A DNA stretch of 64,000 nucleotides, taken from positions 434,001-498,000 of the forward strand of contig NZ_JAGIAV010000002.1 in the NCBI RefSeq assembly GCF_017744675.1, written 5' to 3'. The notes below the pieces were generated by a model. It did not search any database. It saw nothing but the letters and a program-made list of their open reading frames with translations, and was not told the DNA's origin. The position numbers and the translations under genes are program-made. This document shows, piece after piece, positions 17,945 through 26,513 of the stretch (positions are counted from its first letter, which is position 1; every line of letters starts with the position of its first letter). This stretch comes from Flavobacterium sp. GTDB lineage: Bacteria; Bacteroidota; Bacteroidia; Flavobacteriales; Flavobacteriaceae.

Positions 17945-19453
17945 ATGACACCAAGTACCATTCTTCTATTAATTATAATTTATTTCGGAACATTATTCTA
18001 TATCTCGCACCGCGTGAGCAAGAAAGACAGCGGGAACGAAGCTTTTTTTACTGCCAATAAAAATTCAAAATGGTATTTAGTTGCTTTTGGAATGATCGGA
18101 ACAGCACTTTCTGGAGTTACTTTTATATCGGTTCCAGGAGAAGTTGGTGCTGCCAGCGGAGAGCAATTCAAATACTTTCAGTTTGTTTTGGGTAATGCAT
18201 TAGGTTTTATTGTCATTACCAAATTATTGTTGCCATTGTATTATAGAATGAATCTGACTTCGATTTATAGTTATATCGAACACAGAATGGGCGTTTTCAG
18301 CTATAAAACGGCGGCTTCTATTTTCTTAATTAGTAGAACAATTAGTTCGGCTTTTAGACTTTATTTGGTTGTTATTGTTTTACAGCGATTTGTATTCGAT
18401 TTTTATCATATTCCGTTTGCGTTTACCGTTTTAATTTCGCTTTTGCTTATTTTCTCTTATACCTACAGAGGCGGACTAAAAACAATTATTATTACGGATA
18501 CTTTGCAAACGTTCTTCTTGGTCACTTCTGTCTTTTTAACCATTTATTTCATTTGCGATCGAATGGATTTAAGTGCCATTGGCGCATTCGAAGAAGTAAA
18601 AAACAGCAATTATTCTAAGATCTTTTTCTTTGATGATTTTATGGGAAGTAAATTCCATTTTGTAAAACAAATTCTGGGCGGAATGTTTGTAACCATTGCC
18701 ATGACGGGTCTAGATCAGGATTTAATGCAAAAAAACTTGAGCTGTAAAAACATTGGCGAAGCACAAAAAAACATGTTCACTTTTACAGGAATATTTGTGG
18801 TAATCAATATTTTCTTTTTGAGTGTTGGAGCTTTGTTATATATCTACGCTAACAAAAACGGGATCGCAATTCCGACCGATTTAGTGACAGGAAAACCAAG
18901 AACCGATTTGCTATTCCCCGAAATTGCTCTGAACCACTTAGCGCTTGTTCCTGCCATTGTATTTTTACTAGGAATTATTGCGGCAACTTTTGCTACGACA
19001 GATTCGGCTTTAACCGCTTTGACCACTTCTTTTTGCGTTGACTTTTTAGGAATGGACAAAGCAGAAAACAGCCATAAGAAAAACACCGTAAAAATTAGAC
19101 ATTTAGTGCATATCAGTTTTTCTGTTTTAGTATTTTTTATCATCCTAATTTTTAATGCTATAAACGATAGTTCTGTTGTCGGAATGATCTTCAAAGTAGC
19201 TTCTTATACTTACGGACCGTTATTAGGATTATACGCTTTTGGATTGTTCCAAAAATCAAGACATGTAAACGACAAACTGGTGCCTATCATCTGTTTATTG
19301 TCTCCATTTTTCACTTATTTAATTAATGAAAATTCGAAACTATTATTTGCAGGATATGTTTTTGATAACGAATTAATTGTATTAAACGGATTAATAACTT
19401 ATTTAGGATTATATATCACAAGCTCTAAAACGAGCGACACTATAAGCTTCTAA
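17945..19453 (+). CDS. Sodium:solute symporter, candidate MurNAc transporter (MurT-like)
   Basis: 502 residues with about 13 membrane segments. The SSS-family features include GTALSGVTFISVPGEVGA after the first helices, SIYSYIEHRMG, the YTYRGGLKTIIITDTLQTFF segment, and GLDQDLMQKNLSCKN. Relatives move sugars, sialic acid or amino acids with Na+. In Tannerella forsythia a symporter of this family beside murQ imports MurNAc; here it follows murQ by 166 bp, so the same role is inferred. Because the substrate arrives unphosphorylated, a cytoplasmic MurNAc kinase would be needed. Confidence 0.85.
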   Translation: MTPSTILLLIIIYFGTLFYISHRVSKKDSGNEAFFTANKNSKWYLVAFGMIGTALSGVTFISVPGEVGAASGEQFKYFQFVLGNALGFIVITKLLLPLYYRMNLTSIYSYIEHRMGVFSYKTAASIFLISRTISSAFRLYLVVIVLQRFVFDFYHIPFAFTVLISLLLIFSYTYRGGLKTIIITDTLQTFFLVTSVFLTIYFICDRMDLSAIGAFEEVKNSNYSKIFFFDDFMGSKFHFVKQILGGMFVTIAMTGLDQDLMQKNLSCKNIGEAQKNMFTFTGIFVVINIFFLSVGALLYIYANKNGIAIPTDLVTGKPRTDLLFPEIALNHLALVPAIVFLLGIIAATFATTDSALTALTTSFCVDFLGMDKAENSHKKNTVKIRHLVHISFSVLVFFIILIFNAINDSSVVGMIFKVASYTYGPLLGLYAFGLFQKSRHVNDKLVPIICLLSPFFTYLINENSKLLFAGYVFDNELIVLNGLITYLGLYITSSKTSDTISF

Positions 19454-19525
19454 TCGGCTTATTAATATGGATTAATCAATTTGGGTTTAATGCGTTAAGT
19501 TTAAATTGATTTTAAAAAAAATCAC

Positions 19526-22519
19526 ATGAAAAATTCATTCATAAAAATTAGTTTATACGCCTCTTTTATATTTTTAATTACCAATTGCGCCACTAAAAAA
19601 AACAGCGTAACCGATACCAATAAGGATATTCCTTTGAAAGACACTGTTACTTACGTTCAAAAAAACAGTACTGAGAAAAAAACTTTCTTTAAAGATTCTG
19701 ATCAAGAAACAGCTTGGGTTGACAGCATTTACAACAAAATGACGGTTCAGGAAAAAATCGGCCAATTGTTTATGGTTTCGGCTTACTCGAATAAAGATTC
19801 GGTGCACGTTAATCAGATCAGCAAGCTTATTACAGATTACAAAATCGGAAACGTCATTTTCTTTCAAGGCGGACCAGTTCGTCAGGCGAAATTGACCAAT
19901 TTATATCAGTCAAAAGCAAAAGTGCCTTTAATGATCGGAATCGATGCCGAATGGGGATTAGCCATGCGTTTAGATTCTACTTATCGCTATCCTTGGAACA
20001 TGACTTTGGGAGCGATTCAAGATTTAAATTTGATTGAAAAAGTAGGAAGAAATATGGCAGCCGAAAACAAAAGAATCGGTGTTCATTTTAACTTTGCTCC
20101 TGTTTTGGATATTAATACCAATCCGAAGAATCCAATTATCGGAAACCGCTCTTTTGGAGAAGATAAAGTCAATGTAACAGAAAAAGCTTTGGCTTTAATG
20201 AAAGGAATTCAAGGAAACGGTGTGTTCTGCACCGGAAAACACTTTCCTGGACACGGCGACACCTCAACCGATTCGCATCACGCCTTGCCTACCGTTAATT
20301 TTTCAAAAGAACGTCTTGAGTTAGTCGAACTATATCCATACAAAAAATTGTTCGACGAAGGTTTGGCTTCTGTAATGGTCGCACATCTTAATATTCCGAG
20401 TTTAGAATCACAGCCAAACTGTCCGTCTTCAGCTTCTTATAACGTTGTTACGAATTTGCTTCAAAAAGAACTAGGCTTCAACGGATTGATTTTCACTGAT
20501 GGCTTAGCTATGAAAGGCGCAGCAAATTTTAAAGGTCCTGGAGATCTAGAAATCGCCGTGATTTTAGCAGGAAACGACATTTTACTTTGTCCAGATAATG
20601 TGCCTGTAGCTTGTCAAAAACTTGAAGCCGCTTATAATGAAAATATAATTACAGAAGAACGTTTAGCACATTCGGTTAAAAAAATATTACACTTCAAATA
20701 CAAAGCGGGACTTAATAAATACAAACCAATTGATATAAATAATTTGGTTGAAGATTTGAATCCGACACAAAATGATGCTTTGCATTATAAATTGTATGAA
20801 AACGCGATTACGGTTTTAAAAAACGAAAAAGAAATTCTTCCGATAAAAGATTTAAGTGAAAAAATTGCCTACATCAAATTGGGTGAAGACACTAATAGCA
20901 CTTTTGTTTCTACCTTAAAAAAATATACGAATATAACAGAAGTTAGAGATGTCAATCTTGACAGTTTGAACAAGGAATTGAAAAAATTTGACAAAGTTAT
21001 TATCAGCTATCACAAAGTAAATAAAGCTTGGGAAAAACAAGAGTTCACGCTACAAGAAATGCTTTGGCTGAAAGAAATTGCAAAACACAACAAAGTCATT
21101 TTAGACATTTTTGCGAAACCATATTCGCTATTGTCAATCAAAGATTTTGATGATATTGAAGGATTGGTCGTTTCGTATCAAAACTCAGATATTAGCCAAG
21201 TCGTATCGGCAGAATTGCTTTTTGGAGCTATTGATGCCAAAGGAAAATTGCCTGTTTCGATTAATGATGCTTTTCATGTCAATGACGGTTTAACGACAGA
21301 AAAACTGAATCGTTTGGCTTTTACAGCTCCAGAAAATGTCAATATGAATCCCGCCATTTTATCTAAAATAGATGCTGTAGCACAAAAAGCAATTGATGGA
21401 AAAATGGCGCCAGGAATGCAGGTTTTGGTTGCGAGAAAAGGAAATGTCATTTTTCAGAAATCCTACGGAGCACAGACTTACGATAACGGAAAAAAAGTGG
21501 CCAATACAGATTTGTACGATGTCGCTTCGATTTCTAAAATGATTTCGACACTGCCAAATGTGATGCAATTGTACGATAAAAATAAAGTAGAATTGGACAC
21601 CAAGCTAAAAGATATGTTGCCTTTTTTTGCCAAAACAAACAAAGAAAACATCACTTTCAAAGATTTACTAAACCATTATGCTGGACTTCAAGCTTGGATT
21701 CCGTTTTATAAAGCAACTTTAGACAGCAACAATCAGCCTTCTGAAAAATATTATAGTAAAGTAGCAGGTCCTGATTTTACAACAAAAGTGGCTGAGAACC
21801 TTTACATCCGAAATGATTATCACGATACAATTATGAAAATCATTGCCGAAAGTCCCGTATCTCCAAAAAAAGAATACAAATACAGTGACTTTACTTTTAT
21901 CATTTTAAAAGAATATTTGGAAAGAAAAACGCATAAAAAATTAGAAGATTTAAGCAAAGAAAACTTCTACAGCACTTTAGGAATGACCAATACGCTTTAC
22001 AATCCGTTAGAGCGATTTGATAAAAGCAGTATTGCTCCAACTGAAATCGATAATTATTTCAGACACCAAGTTATTCAAGGTTATGTACATGATATGGCGG
22101 CCGCAATGGAAGGCGGAATAGCTGGTCACGCAGGAATTTTTTCAAACAGTATGGATGTGGCCAAAATGATGCAACTGTTTTTGCAAAAAGGAAATTATGG
22201 CGGCATTCAATATTTCTCTCCAGAAACTTTTGATGCTTTTAATACTTGCTATTACAAAAATCAAGGTGTTCTGAGAGGTTTAGGATTTGACAAAAGAGTC
22301 CACAAAGGTGGACCAACTTGCGATTGCGTTTCAGAAGCAAGTTTCGGTCACACCGGTTTTACAGGAAACATGGCTTGGGCAGATCCAGAAACCGAAATTG
22401 TCTATGTTTTCCTTTCTAACAGAACTTATCCAGAGGTGGTTAATGACGAAAATAAATTAGCCAAAGGAAAAATCAGAGAAGAAATCCAACAGATCATTCA
22501 AGATGCAATTATCAAATAA
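19526..22519 (+). CDS. Lipoprotein fusing NagZ-type GH3 hexosaminidase to an AmiE-like serine hydrolase
   Basis: 997 residues. Lipobox LITNC (Cys21) indicates membrane anchoring. The GH3 domain (about 65-400) has KHFPGHGDTSTDSH starting at K238, whose D249/H251 form the acid/base dyad of bacterial NagZ, and FTDGLAMKGA with probable nucleophile D325. A GH3 C-terminal domain spans about 405-610. Residues about 620-997 are a serine beta-lactamase-fold domain: DVASISK with S668 and K671 (SxxK), YSD at Y786, and GHTGFTGNMAW. In Bacillus subtilis the two activities, NagZ and the amidase AmiE, are separate neighbouring genes. Here one chain should remove GlcNAc and then act on the MurNAc-peptide bond (inference for the second step). 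Confidence 0.9.
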   Translation: MKNSFIKISLYASFIFLITNCATKKNSVTDTNKDIPLKDTVTYVQKNSTEKKTFFKDSDQETAWVDSIYNKMTVQEKIGQLFMVSAYSNKDSVHVNQISKLITDYKIGNVIFFQGGPVRQAKLTNLYQSKAKVPLMIGIDAEWGLAMRLDSTYRYPWNMTLGAIQDLNLIEKVGRNMAAENKRIGVHFNFAPVLDINTNPKNPIIGNRSFGEDKVNVTEKALALMKGIQGNGVFCTGKHFPGHGDTSTDSHHALPTVNFSKERLELVELYPYKKLFDEGLASVMVAHLNIPSLESQPNCPSSASYNVVTNLLQKELGFNGLIFTDGLAMKGAANFKGPGDLEIAVILAGNDILLCPDNVPVACQKLEAAYNENIITEERLAHSVKKILHFKYKAGLNKYKPIDINNLVEDLNPTQNDALHYKLYENAITVLKNEKEILPIKDLSEKIAYIKLGEDTNSTFVSTLKKYTNITEVRDVNLDSLNKELKKFDKVIISYHKVNKAWEKQEFTLQEMLWLKEIAKHNKVILDIFAKPYSLLSIKDFDDIEGLVVSYQNSDISQVVSAELLFGAIDAKGKLPVSINDAFHVNDGLTTEKLNRLAFTAPENVNMNPAILSKIDAVAQKAIDGKMAPGMQVLVARKGNVIFQKSYGAQTYDNGKKVANTDLYDVASISKMISTLPNVMQLYDKNKVELDTKLKDMLPFFAKTNKENITFKDLLNHYAGLQAWIPFYKATLDSNNQPSEKYYSKVAGPDFTTKVAENLYIRNDYHDTIMKIIAESPVSPKKEYKYSDFTFIILKEYLERKTHKKLEDLSKENFYSTLGMTNTLYNPLERFDKSSIAPTEIDNYFRHQVIQGYVHDMAAAMEGGIAGHAGIFSNSMDVAKMMQLFLQKGNYGGIQYFSPETFDAFNTCYYKNQGVLRGLGFDKRVHKGGPTCDCVSEASFGHTGFTGNMAWADPETEIVYVFLSNRTYPEVVNDENKLAKGKIREEIQQIIQDAIIK

Positions 22520-22520
22520 A

Positions 22521-22615
22521 TTCCAAATTTTAAATTCCAAATTCCAAACCATAAACTATAAACCAAAAACTATAAATTCAAAACCATCAACCATAAACTA
22601 TCAACCATAAACTAT
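22521..22615. repeat. Degenerate array with 7-bp period before the nagX-like gene
   Basis: About 13 consecutive 7-mers, mostly AAACCAT, AAACTAT, AAATTCC and CAACCAT, fill the gap between the fusion gene and the start at 22624. The unit frame is kept from 22532 to 22615. No coding potential. Confidence 0.7.
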
Positions 22616-22623
22616 AAAACCCC

Positions 22624-23895
22624 ATGACAAAAGAACGTTTAACTTCACTCGATGTCTTTAGAGGATTTACCATTTTCTTAATGACGATTGTAAATAATCC
22701 GGGAAGCTGGTCTTCTATTTATCCGCCCCTAGAACACGCCGAATGGCATGGTTGCACGCCTACTGATCTAGTTTTCCCGTTTTTTGTTTTTATAATGGGA
22801 ACTGCAATTCCGTTTGCAATGCCTGTAAAACATTTTGACGGAAGTGTTTTCAATAAAATCTTAGTACGTTCGCTTCGAATTTTCTGTTTAGGATTATTTT
22901 TAAGCGTCTTCAGCAGAATTTATCTATTTGGTTTAGAAGGAATTCCGTTGTTAGGAGTAAGATTGCTTATTGCTTTTGCGGTCGCTTATGCCCTTTTAGG
23001 AAACTTTTCAATGAAAGTGAAAACTATTCTTGCCATTGGAATCTTTATCACACTAATTTCTTTATCCTTCAGCGGATTAGAGCATTTTGAAGATACCCGA
23101 ATTCCAGGCGTTTTACAGCGAATTGCCATTGTGTATTTCTTTACCTCAATTTTGTATTTAAAATCCAATTTAAAAACGCAACTTTTAGTTTTAGCCACAC
23201 TTTTGATCGGATACTGGCTTTTAATGGCGTTTGTTCCCGTTCCTGGATTTGGACCTGCTAATTTCGATAAAGGAACTAATCTCGCGGCTTGGGCAGACAA
23301 TACGCTTCTAAATGGGCATTTATGGGCATCTTCTAAAACTTGGGATCCAGAAGGAATCTTGAGCACATTGCCAGCCATCGGAACTGGAATTTTAGGAATG
23401 TACATCGGGCAGCTTTTAAACTTAAACGTTGATAAAATCGAAATCGTAAAAAAAACCGCTATTGCAGGCATTGTTTTAGTAATTGGCGGTTTAATTTGGA
23501 ACATCTTCTTCCCGATCAACAAATCGCTTTGGACCAGTTCTTATGTTTTATACACCGCTGGAATTGCTACAATTTGTTTAACGCTTTTGTATTATATAAT
23601 CGATATTAAAGGCTATAAAAAATGGACAAAATTATTCTTGATTTGGGGTGTAAATCCAATGATCGTGTTTTTCTTTTCTGGAGTAATTCCGAGAATTTTA
23701 AGTTCGATAAAAGTAGCTGATCCCGAAACTGCCGGAGAAGAAATCGGACTTCAGGCATATATTTATAATCATGGAATTGTGCCTTGTTTCGAAAATCCGT
23801 TGAATGCTTCATTGGCTTATGCTTTGTCTTATGCCGTTTTCTGGTCTCTCATTTTATGGATTTTCTACAAAAAGAAATTGATTTTTAAAGTGTAA
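22624..23895 (+). CDS. NagX-like / heparan-alpha-glucosaminide N-acetyltransferase family membrane protein
   Basis: 423 residues and 10-11 membrane helices. The start RLTSLDVFRGFTIFLMTIVN, then GCTPTDLVFPFFVFIMGTAI and the later TRIPGVLQRIAIVYF are typical of the DUF1624/DUF5009 family that includes human HGSNAT and bacterial NagX. NagX genes recur in GlcNAc catabolic clusters of Gammaproteobacteria, but the reaction is unproven; transmembrane transfer of acetyl to amino sugars is the usual proposal. It is the last gene of the plus-strand run and begins 104 bp after the fusion gene, separated by a 7-bp-period array. Confidence 0.85.
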   Translation: MTKERLTSLDVFRGFTIFLMTIVNNPGSWSSIYPPLEHAEWHGCTPTDLVFPFFVFIMGTAIPFAMPVKHFDGSVFNKILVRSLRIFCLGLFLSVFSRIYLFGLEGIPLLGVRLLIAFAVAYALLGNFSMKVKTILAIGIFITLISLSFSGLEHFEDTRIPGVLQRIAIVYFFTSILYLKSNLKTQLLVLATLLIGYWLLMAFVPVPGFGPANFDKGTNLAAWADNTLLNGHLWASSKTWDPEGILSTLPAIGTGILGMYIGQLLNLNVDKIEIVKKTAIAGIVLVIGGLIWNIFFPINKSLWTSSYVLYTAGIATICLTLLYYIIDIKGYKKWTKLFLIWGVNPMIVFFFSGVIPRILSSIKVADPETAGEEIGLQAYIYNHGIVPCFENPLNASLAYALSYAVFWSLILWIFYKKKLIFKV

Positions 23896-24214
23896 TTACA
23901 ATTTATCAAAATAAAAATTCCGTTAGGAATGGTTTTTATATTGTAGCAACGGATTTTAATCCGTTGAATTAAAGTTGACGCATTTTTTTGGAAGTTCCGT
24001 AGGAACGATTCATATTGAAATTTATATATGCCGAACCTACGGTTCTTTTTTTCTGCGTATCAATCTTCAACCGGATTAAAATCCGGCTCTACAATATTTC
24101 CGAGCCGATGGCTCTTTTAATTGAGAAATAACCAATTAGGTGCAACATCATTTCTTTCATTTAAATAAAAAATAATTTCAGCCGGACTAACGTAATTGTT
24201 TGTTAGTTATAATT
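23896..24214. repeat. Gene-free stretch with a string of short palindromes
   Basis: Contains CAACGGATTTTAATCCGTTG (23947-23966), GTTCCGTAGGAAC (23994-24006), GAACCTACGGTTC (24033-24045), CCGGATTAAAATCCGG (24071-24086) and GAGCCGATGGCTC (24102-24114). Three of them have exactly 5-bp arms and a 3-nt loop, as do three more at 37820-37992. No gene is visible. They resemble REP-type palindromes. Confidence 0.65.
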
Positions 24215-24304
24215 TCTGATGCTTGTATAAAATAGAGCTGCTTTTCTTTTTTCTAAAAATTTTGAGAAAAGCAGTATCTTGCCGTACTAATCAAAAGCAT
24301 CAGA
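24215..24304. promoter_or_regulatory. Nested inverted repeats before a MocR-type regulator gene
   Basis: Outer arms TCTGATGCTT (24215-24224) and AAGCATCAGA (24295-24304) enclose inner arms CTGCTTTTCT (24238-24247) and AGAAAAGCAG (24265-24274); all are perfect 10-bp pairs. The outer right arm ends 8 bp before the ATG at 24313. MocR/GntR proteins often bind repeats at their own promoters, so autoregulation is the simplest reading. An mRNA or cruciform structure is the alternative. Confidence 0.5.
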
Positions 24305-24312
24305 TTTGAATT

Positions 24313-25803
24313 ATGGATAGTCCGGTTGAAATTCCTTTTAAAAGCTTTATTCAGCTTAAACCTGAAGAAAGCACTGCCATTTACCTGCAGCTTGTTTTCG
24401 AGTTTATCAAAGCCATACAAACAGGCTTTCTTCCTGAAGGCACCAAACTTCCTGGTACTAGAATTTTGTGCAAAGTGCTCTCTGTTAACCGAAATACTTT
24501 AATCAAAGCTTTTCAAGATCTTGAATCGCAAGGCTGGATAGAAACGCTACCGAACAAAGGAACGTTTATTTTATCCCAGCAAAAACAAAAAAACAAAGCT
24601 GAATTTACGATTTCGAAAGAACAAAATTTAGCGGAAGAAAATATTGGATTTAGTTTTCAACGTTCGACCATTCTTGAAAGTCCAATAGAAAGCAGCAATC
24701 TTCCGCATCAGTTTAATGACGGAATGCCCGATTTACGATTGGTGCAAACCGATGTTTTGGCGAGATTGTATGTTTCCAAATTAAAACGCAGAAAAACATC
24801 TACAACCTACGAACAGATAGCATTGCGTTCGCATTCGAATTTTAAAACTCATTTTTCTAATTATCTCAATCTTACTCGCGGAATTCGTATTTCAACTTCA
24901 AATCTGCTTACCACCAGCAGTCACGAAATTGCTTTGTATTTGGTTACCAAAATATTGATTTCTCCAAATGATAAAGTCGTTGTCGCTTCACCAGGTTATT
25001 ATATGTCGAATATGACGCTAACGAATACTGGGGCGCAGATTATTTCTATTCCTGTAAATGAAGACGGAATTGATACTAAAAGACTAAAAGAAATCTGCGA
25101 AACAACCAAAATTCGCGTTTTATACTTAACCTCCAATTATCATTATCCAACCACGATTTCGCTTAGCGCGAAAAAAAGAATCGAGGTTTTGGAGCTAGCC
25201 AATCAATACGGATTTGTGATTCTAGAAGACGATTACGATTTTGATTTTCATTACGACAACAATCCAGTTTTGCCTTTAGCAGCATTTGATTCTTATCAGA
25301 AAGTGGTTTATATTGGTTCTTTTGGAAGATCGCTCCCGTCTGGATTCAGTTATGGTTTTGTCGCCGCTCCTGCAGAATTTATTAAAGAACTCGAAAAACA
25401 CCAGAACATTCTCGAACCTAGAATTGATGTTCTCAAAGAACAAGTTTTAACGGAATGGATTACGGAAGGCGAAGTGCACCGTCTCTCTAAAAAAAACAAA
25501 AAAATCTATAAAGAACGCCGCGATGATTTTGTTTTTCTTTTGAACGAAAAACTAAAAGGTAAAATCATATTTAAAGTTCCGCCTCGAGGATTGGCGATTT
25601 GGGTCGAATGGCTGGATCATTTTAATTTGATACAATTTCAAAAGGAATGTGCCAATCGAGGTTTGTTTCTGCCGAAAACCATTTTATATCAAACCAAAAA
25701 TATTACTGCAACCCGCTTAGGATTTGGCCATTTAGAAAAAGAAGAAATGGAAAAAGCAGTTTCTATGTTGAGTGAAAGTTTAGAGATCATTCTTAATAGA
25801 TGA
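24313..25803 (+). CDS. MocR-type regulator (GntR HTH fused to aminotransferase-like domain)
   Basis: 496 residues. The GntR-type winged helix (about 12-85) has LPGTRILCKVLSVNRNTLIKAFQDLESQGW. A linker leads to a fold-type-I aminotransferase domain (about 150-490) with LILEDDYDFDFHYD-like VILEDDYDFDFHY and YIGSFGRSLPSGFSYGF, where the usual PLP lysine position in the SFGR(S/K) loop reads SFGRSLPSG; I see no Lys directly in this short motif, unlike SKTL/SFSK in typical enzymes. Such proteins sense PLP or PLP-amine adducts. No divergent target gene is adjacent, and the nested repeats upstream suggest autoregulation. The controlled pathway is unknown. Confidence 0.88.
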   Translation: MDSPVEIPFKSFIQLKPEESTAIYLQLVFEFIKAIQTGFLPEGTKLPGTRILCKVLSVNRNTLIKAFQDLESQGWIETLPNKGTFILSQQKQKNKAEFTISKEQNLAEENIGFSFQRSTILESPIESSNLPHQFNDGMPDLRLVQTDVLARLYVSKLKRRKTSTTYEQIALRSHSNFKTHFSNYLNLTRGIRISTSNLLTTSSHEIALYLVTKILISPNDKVVVASPGYYMSNMTLTNTGAQIISIPVNEDGIDTKRLKEICETTKIRVLYLTSNYHYPTTISLSAKKRIEVLELANQYGFVILEDDYDFDFHYDNNPVLPLAAFDSYQKVVYIGSFGRSLPSGFSYGFVAAPAEFIKELEKHQNILEPRIDVLKEQVLTEWITEGEVHRLSKKNKKIYKERRDDFVFLLNEKLKGKIIFKVPPRGLAIWVEWLDHFNLIQFQKECANRGLFLPKTILYQTKNITATRLGFGHLEKEEMEKAVSMLSESLEIILNR

Positions 25804-25811
25804 TTTTTTTT

Positions 25812-25898
25812 TAAACACATAGAAACATAGCCCAAGGTTTCAACCTTGGGAGACATGCGGAAGAAATCAATATTGCGTTTCTAAGGTTTAAACCTTAG
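25812..25898. repeat. Composite dispersed repeat with two palindromes
   Basis: TAAACACATAGAAACATAG (25812-25830) is the same end sequence as in the element at 49088. It is followed by CCCAAGGTTTCAACCTTGGG (25831-25850, 9-bp arms) and CTAAGGTTTAAACCTTAG (25881-25898, perfect palindrome). The first palindrome in opposite orientation is the core of the three tandem units at 37597-37810. Confidence 0.65.
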
Positions 25899-26036
25899 TC
25901 TATGTCTGATTAAGATTATCATTATAAAGAAATTATCATACTGATAATTATATAATTACCAATTCTAATCGTATAAGTAAAAAAGCTATTCTGAAATTAA
26001 CTTTGAGTAATAAGTTTAATTTCAAAAAGGCTGGCT

Positions 26037-26513
26037 ATGATTTTATATACTATTGTACAATTGCTTTTAGTATCGTTTGCTGCTACTTCGGCTATGACCT
26101 GGTTTAGTTACGCGATGTCGGAAACTTTCAGGGAGTTGTACAAAGAACCTGTACTTTTAACTTACGTTGTAAAGAAATTAGATATCACGCTTTCCAAAAG
26201 ATCTCAAAAAATTTGGGCTTGGCTGATACATTATATTATAGGACTCCTATTTGTTATAGGCTATCACATAGTATGGGTAAAAGATATAGTATCGATCTCA
26301 CCGCTGACGGCGCTACTATTTGGAGCAATAAGCGGACTAATTGGTATTTTAGGCTGGGTGTTTTTATTTAAAATAACGCATCATCAACCCCCAATTGACT
26401 TTAGAGGTTATTATATCCAGCTGTTCTTTGCCCATATTATTTTTGCTATTGTGGCAACTGCATTCTATTACATTACACTAATCTTAATATCTAAAGCTTA
26501 TGTCACTTTCTAA
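26037..26513 (+). CDS. Small membrane protein of unknown function, overlapping ligD
   Basis: 158 residues with four predicted membrane helices (about 4-22, 61-82, 88-112, 127-151) and a short basic loop between the first two. I do not recognise a named family. The start ATG is preceded by an A-rich stretch, and the reading frame overlaps the ligD start by 14 bp, which points to translational coupling. There is no obvious reason for a membrane protein in an NHEJ operon, so a functional link is only a hypothesis. Confidence 0.75.
   Translation: MILYTIVQLLLVSFAATSAMTWFSYAMSETFRELYKEPVLLTYVVKKLDITLSKRSQKIWAWLIHYIIGLLFVIGYHIVWVKDIVSISPLTALLFGAISGLIGILGWVFLFKITHHQPPIDFRGYYIQLFFAHIIFAIVATAFYYITLILISKAYVTF

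Noticed and set aside
22986..23522. 178-residue open frame on the minus strand
   Set aside because: Lies wholly antisense to the NagX-like membrane protein gene, has low-complexity composition rich in K/P/S and no family features; a shadow of the real gene.
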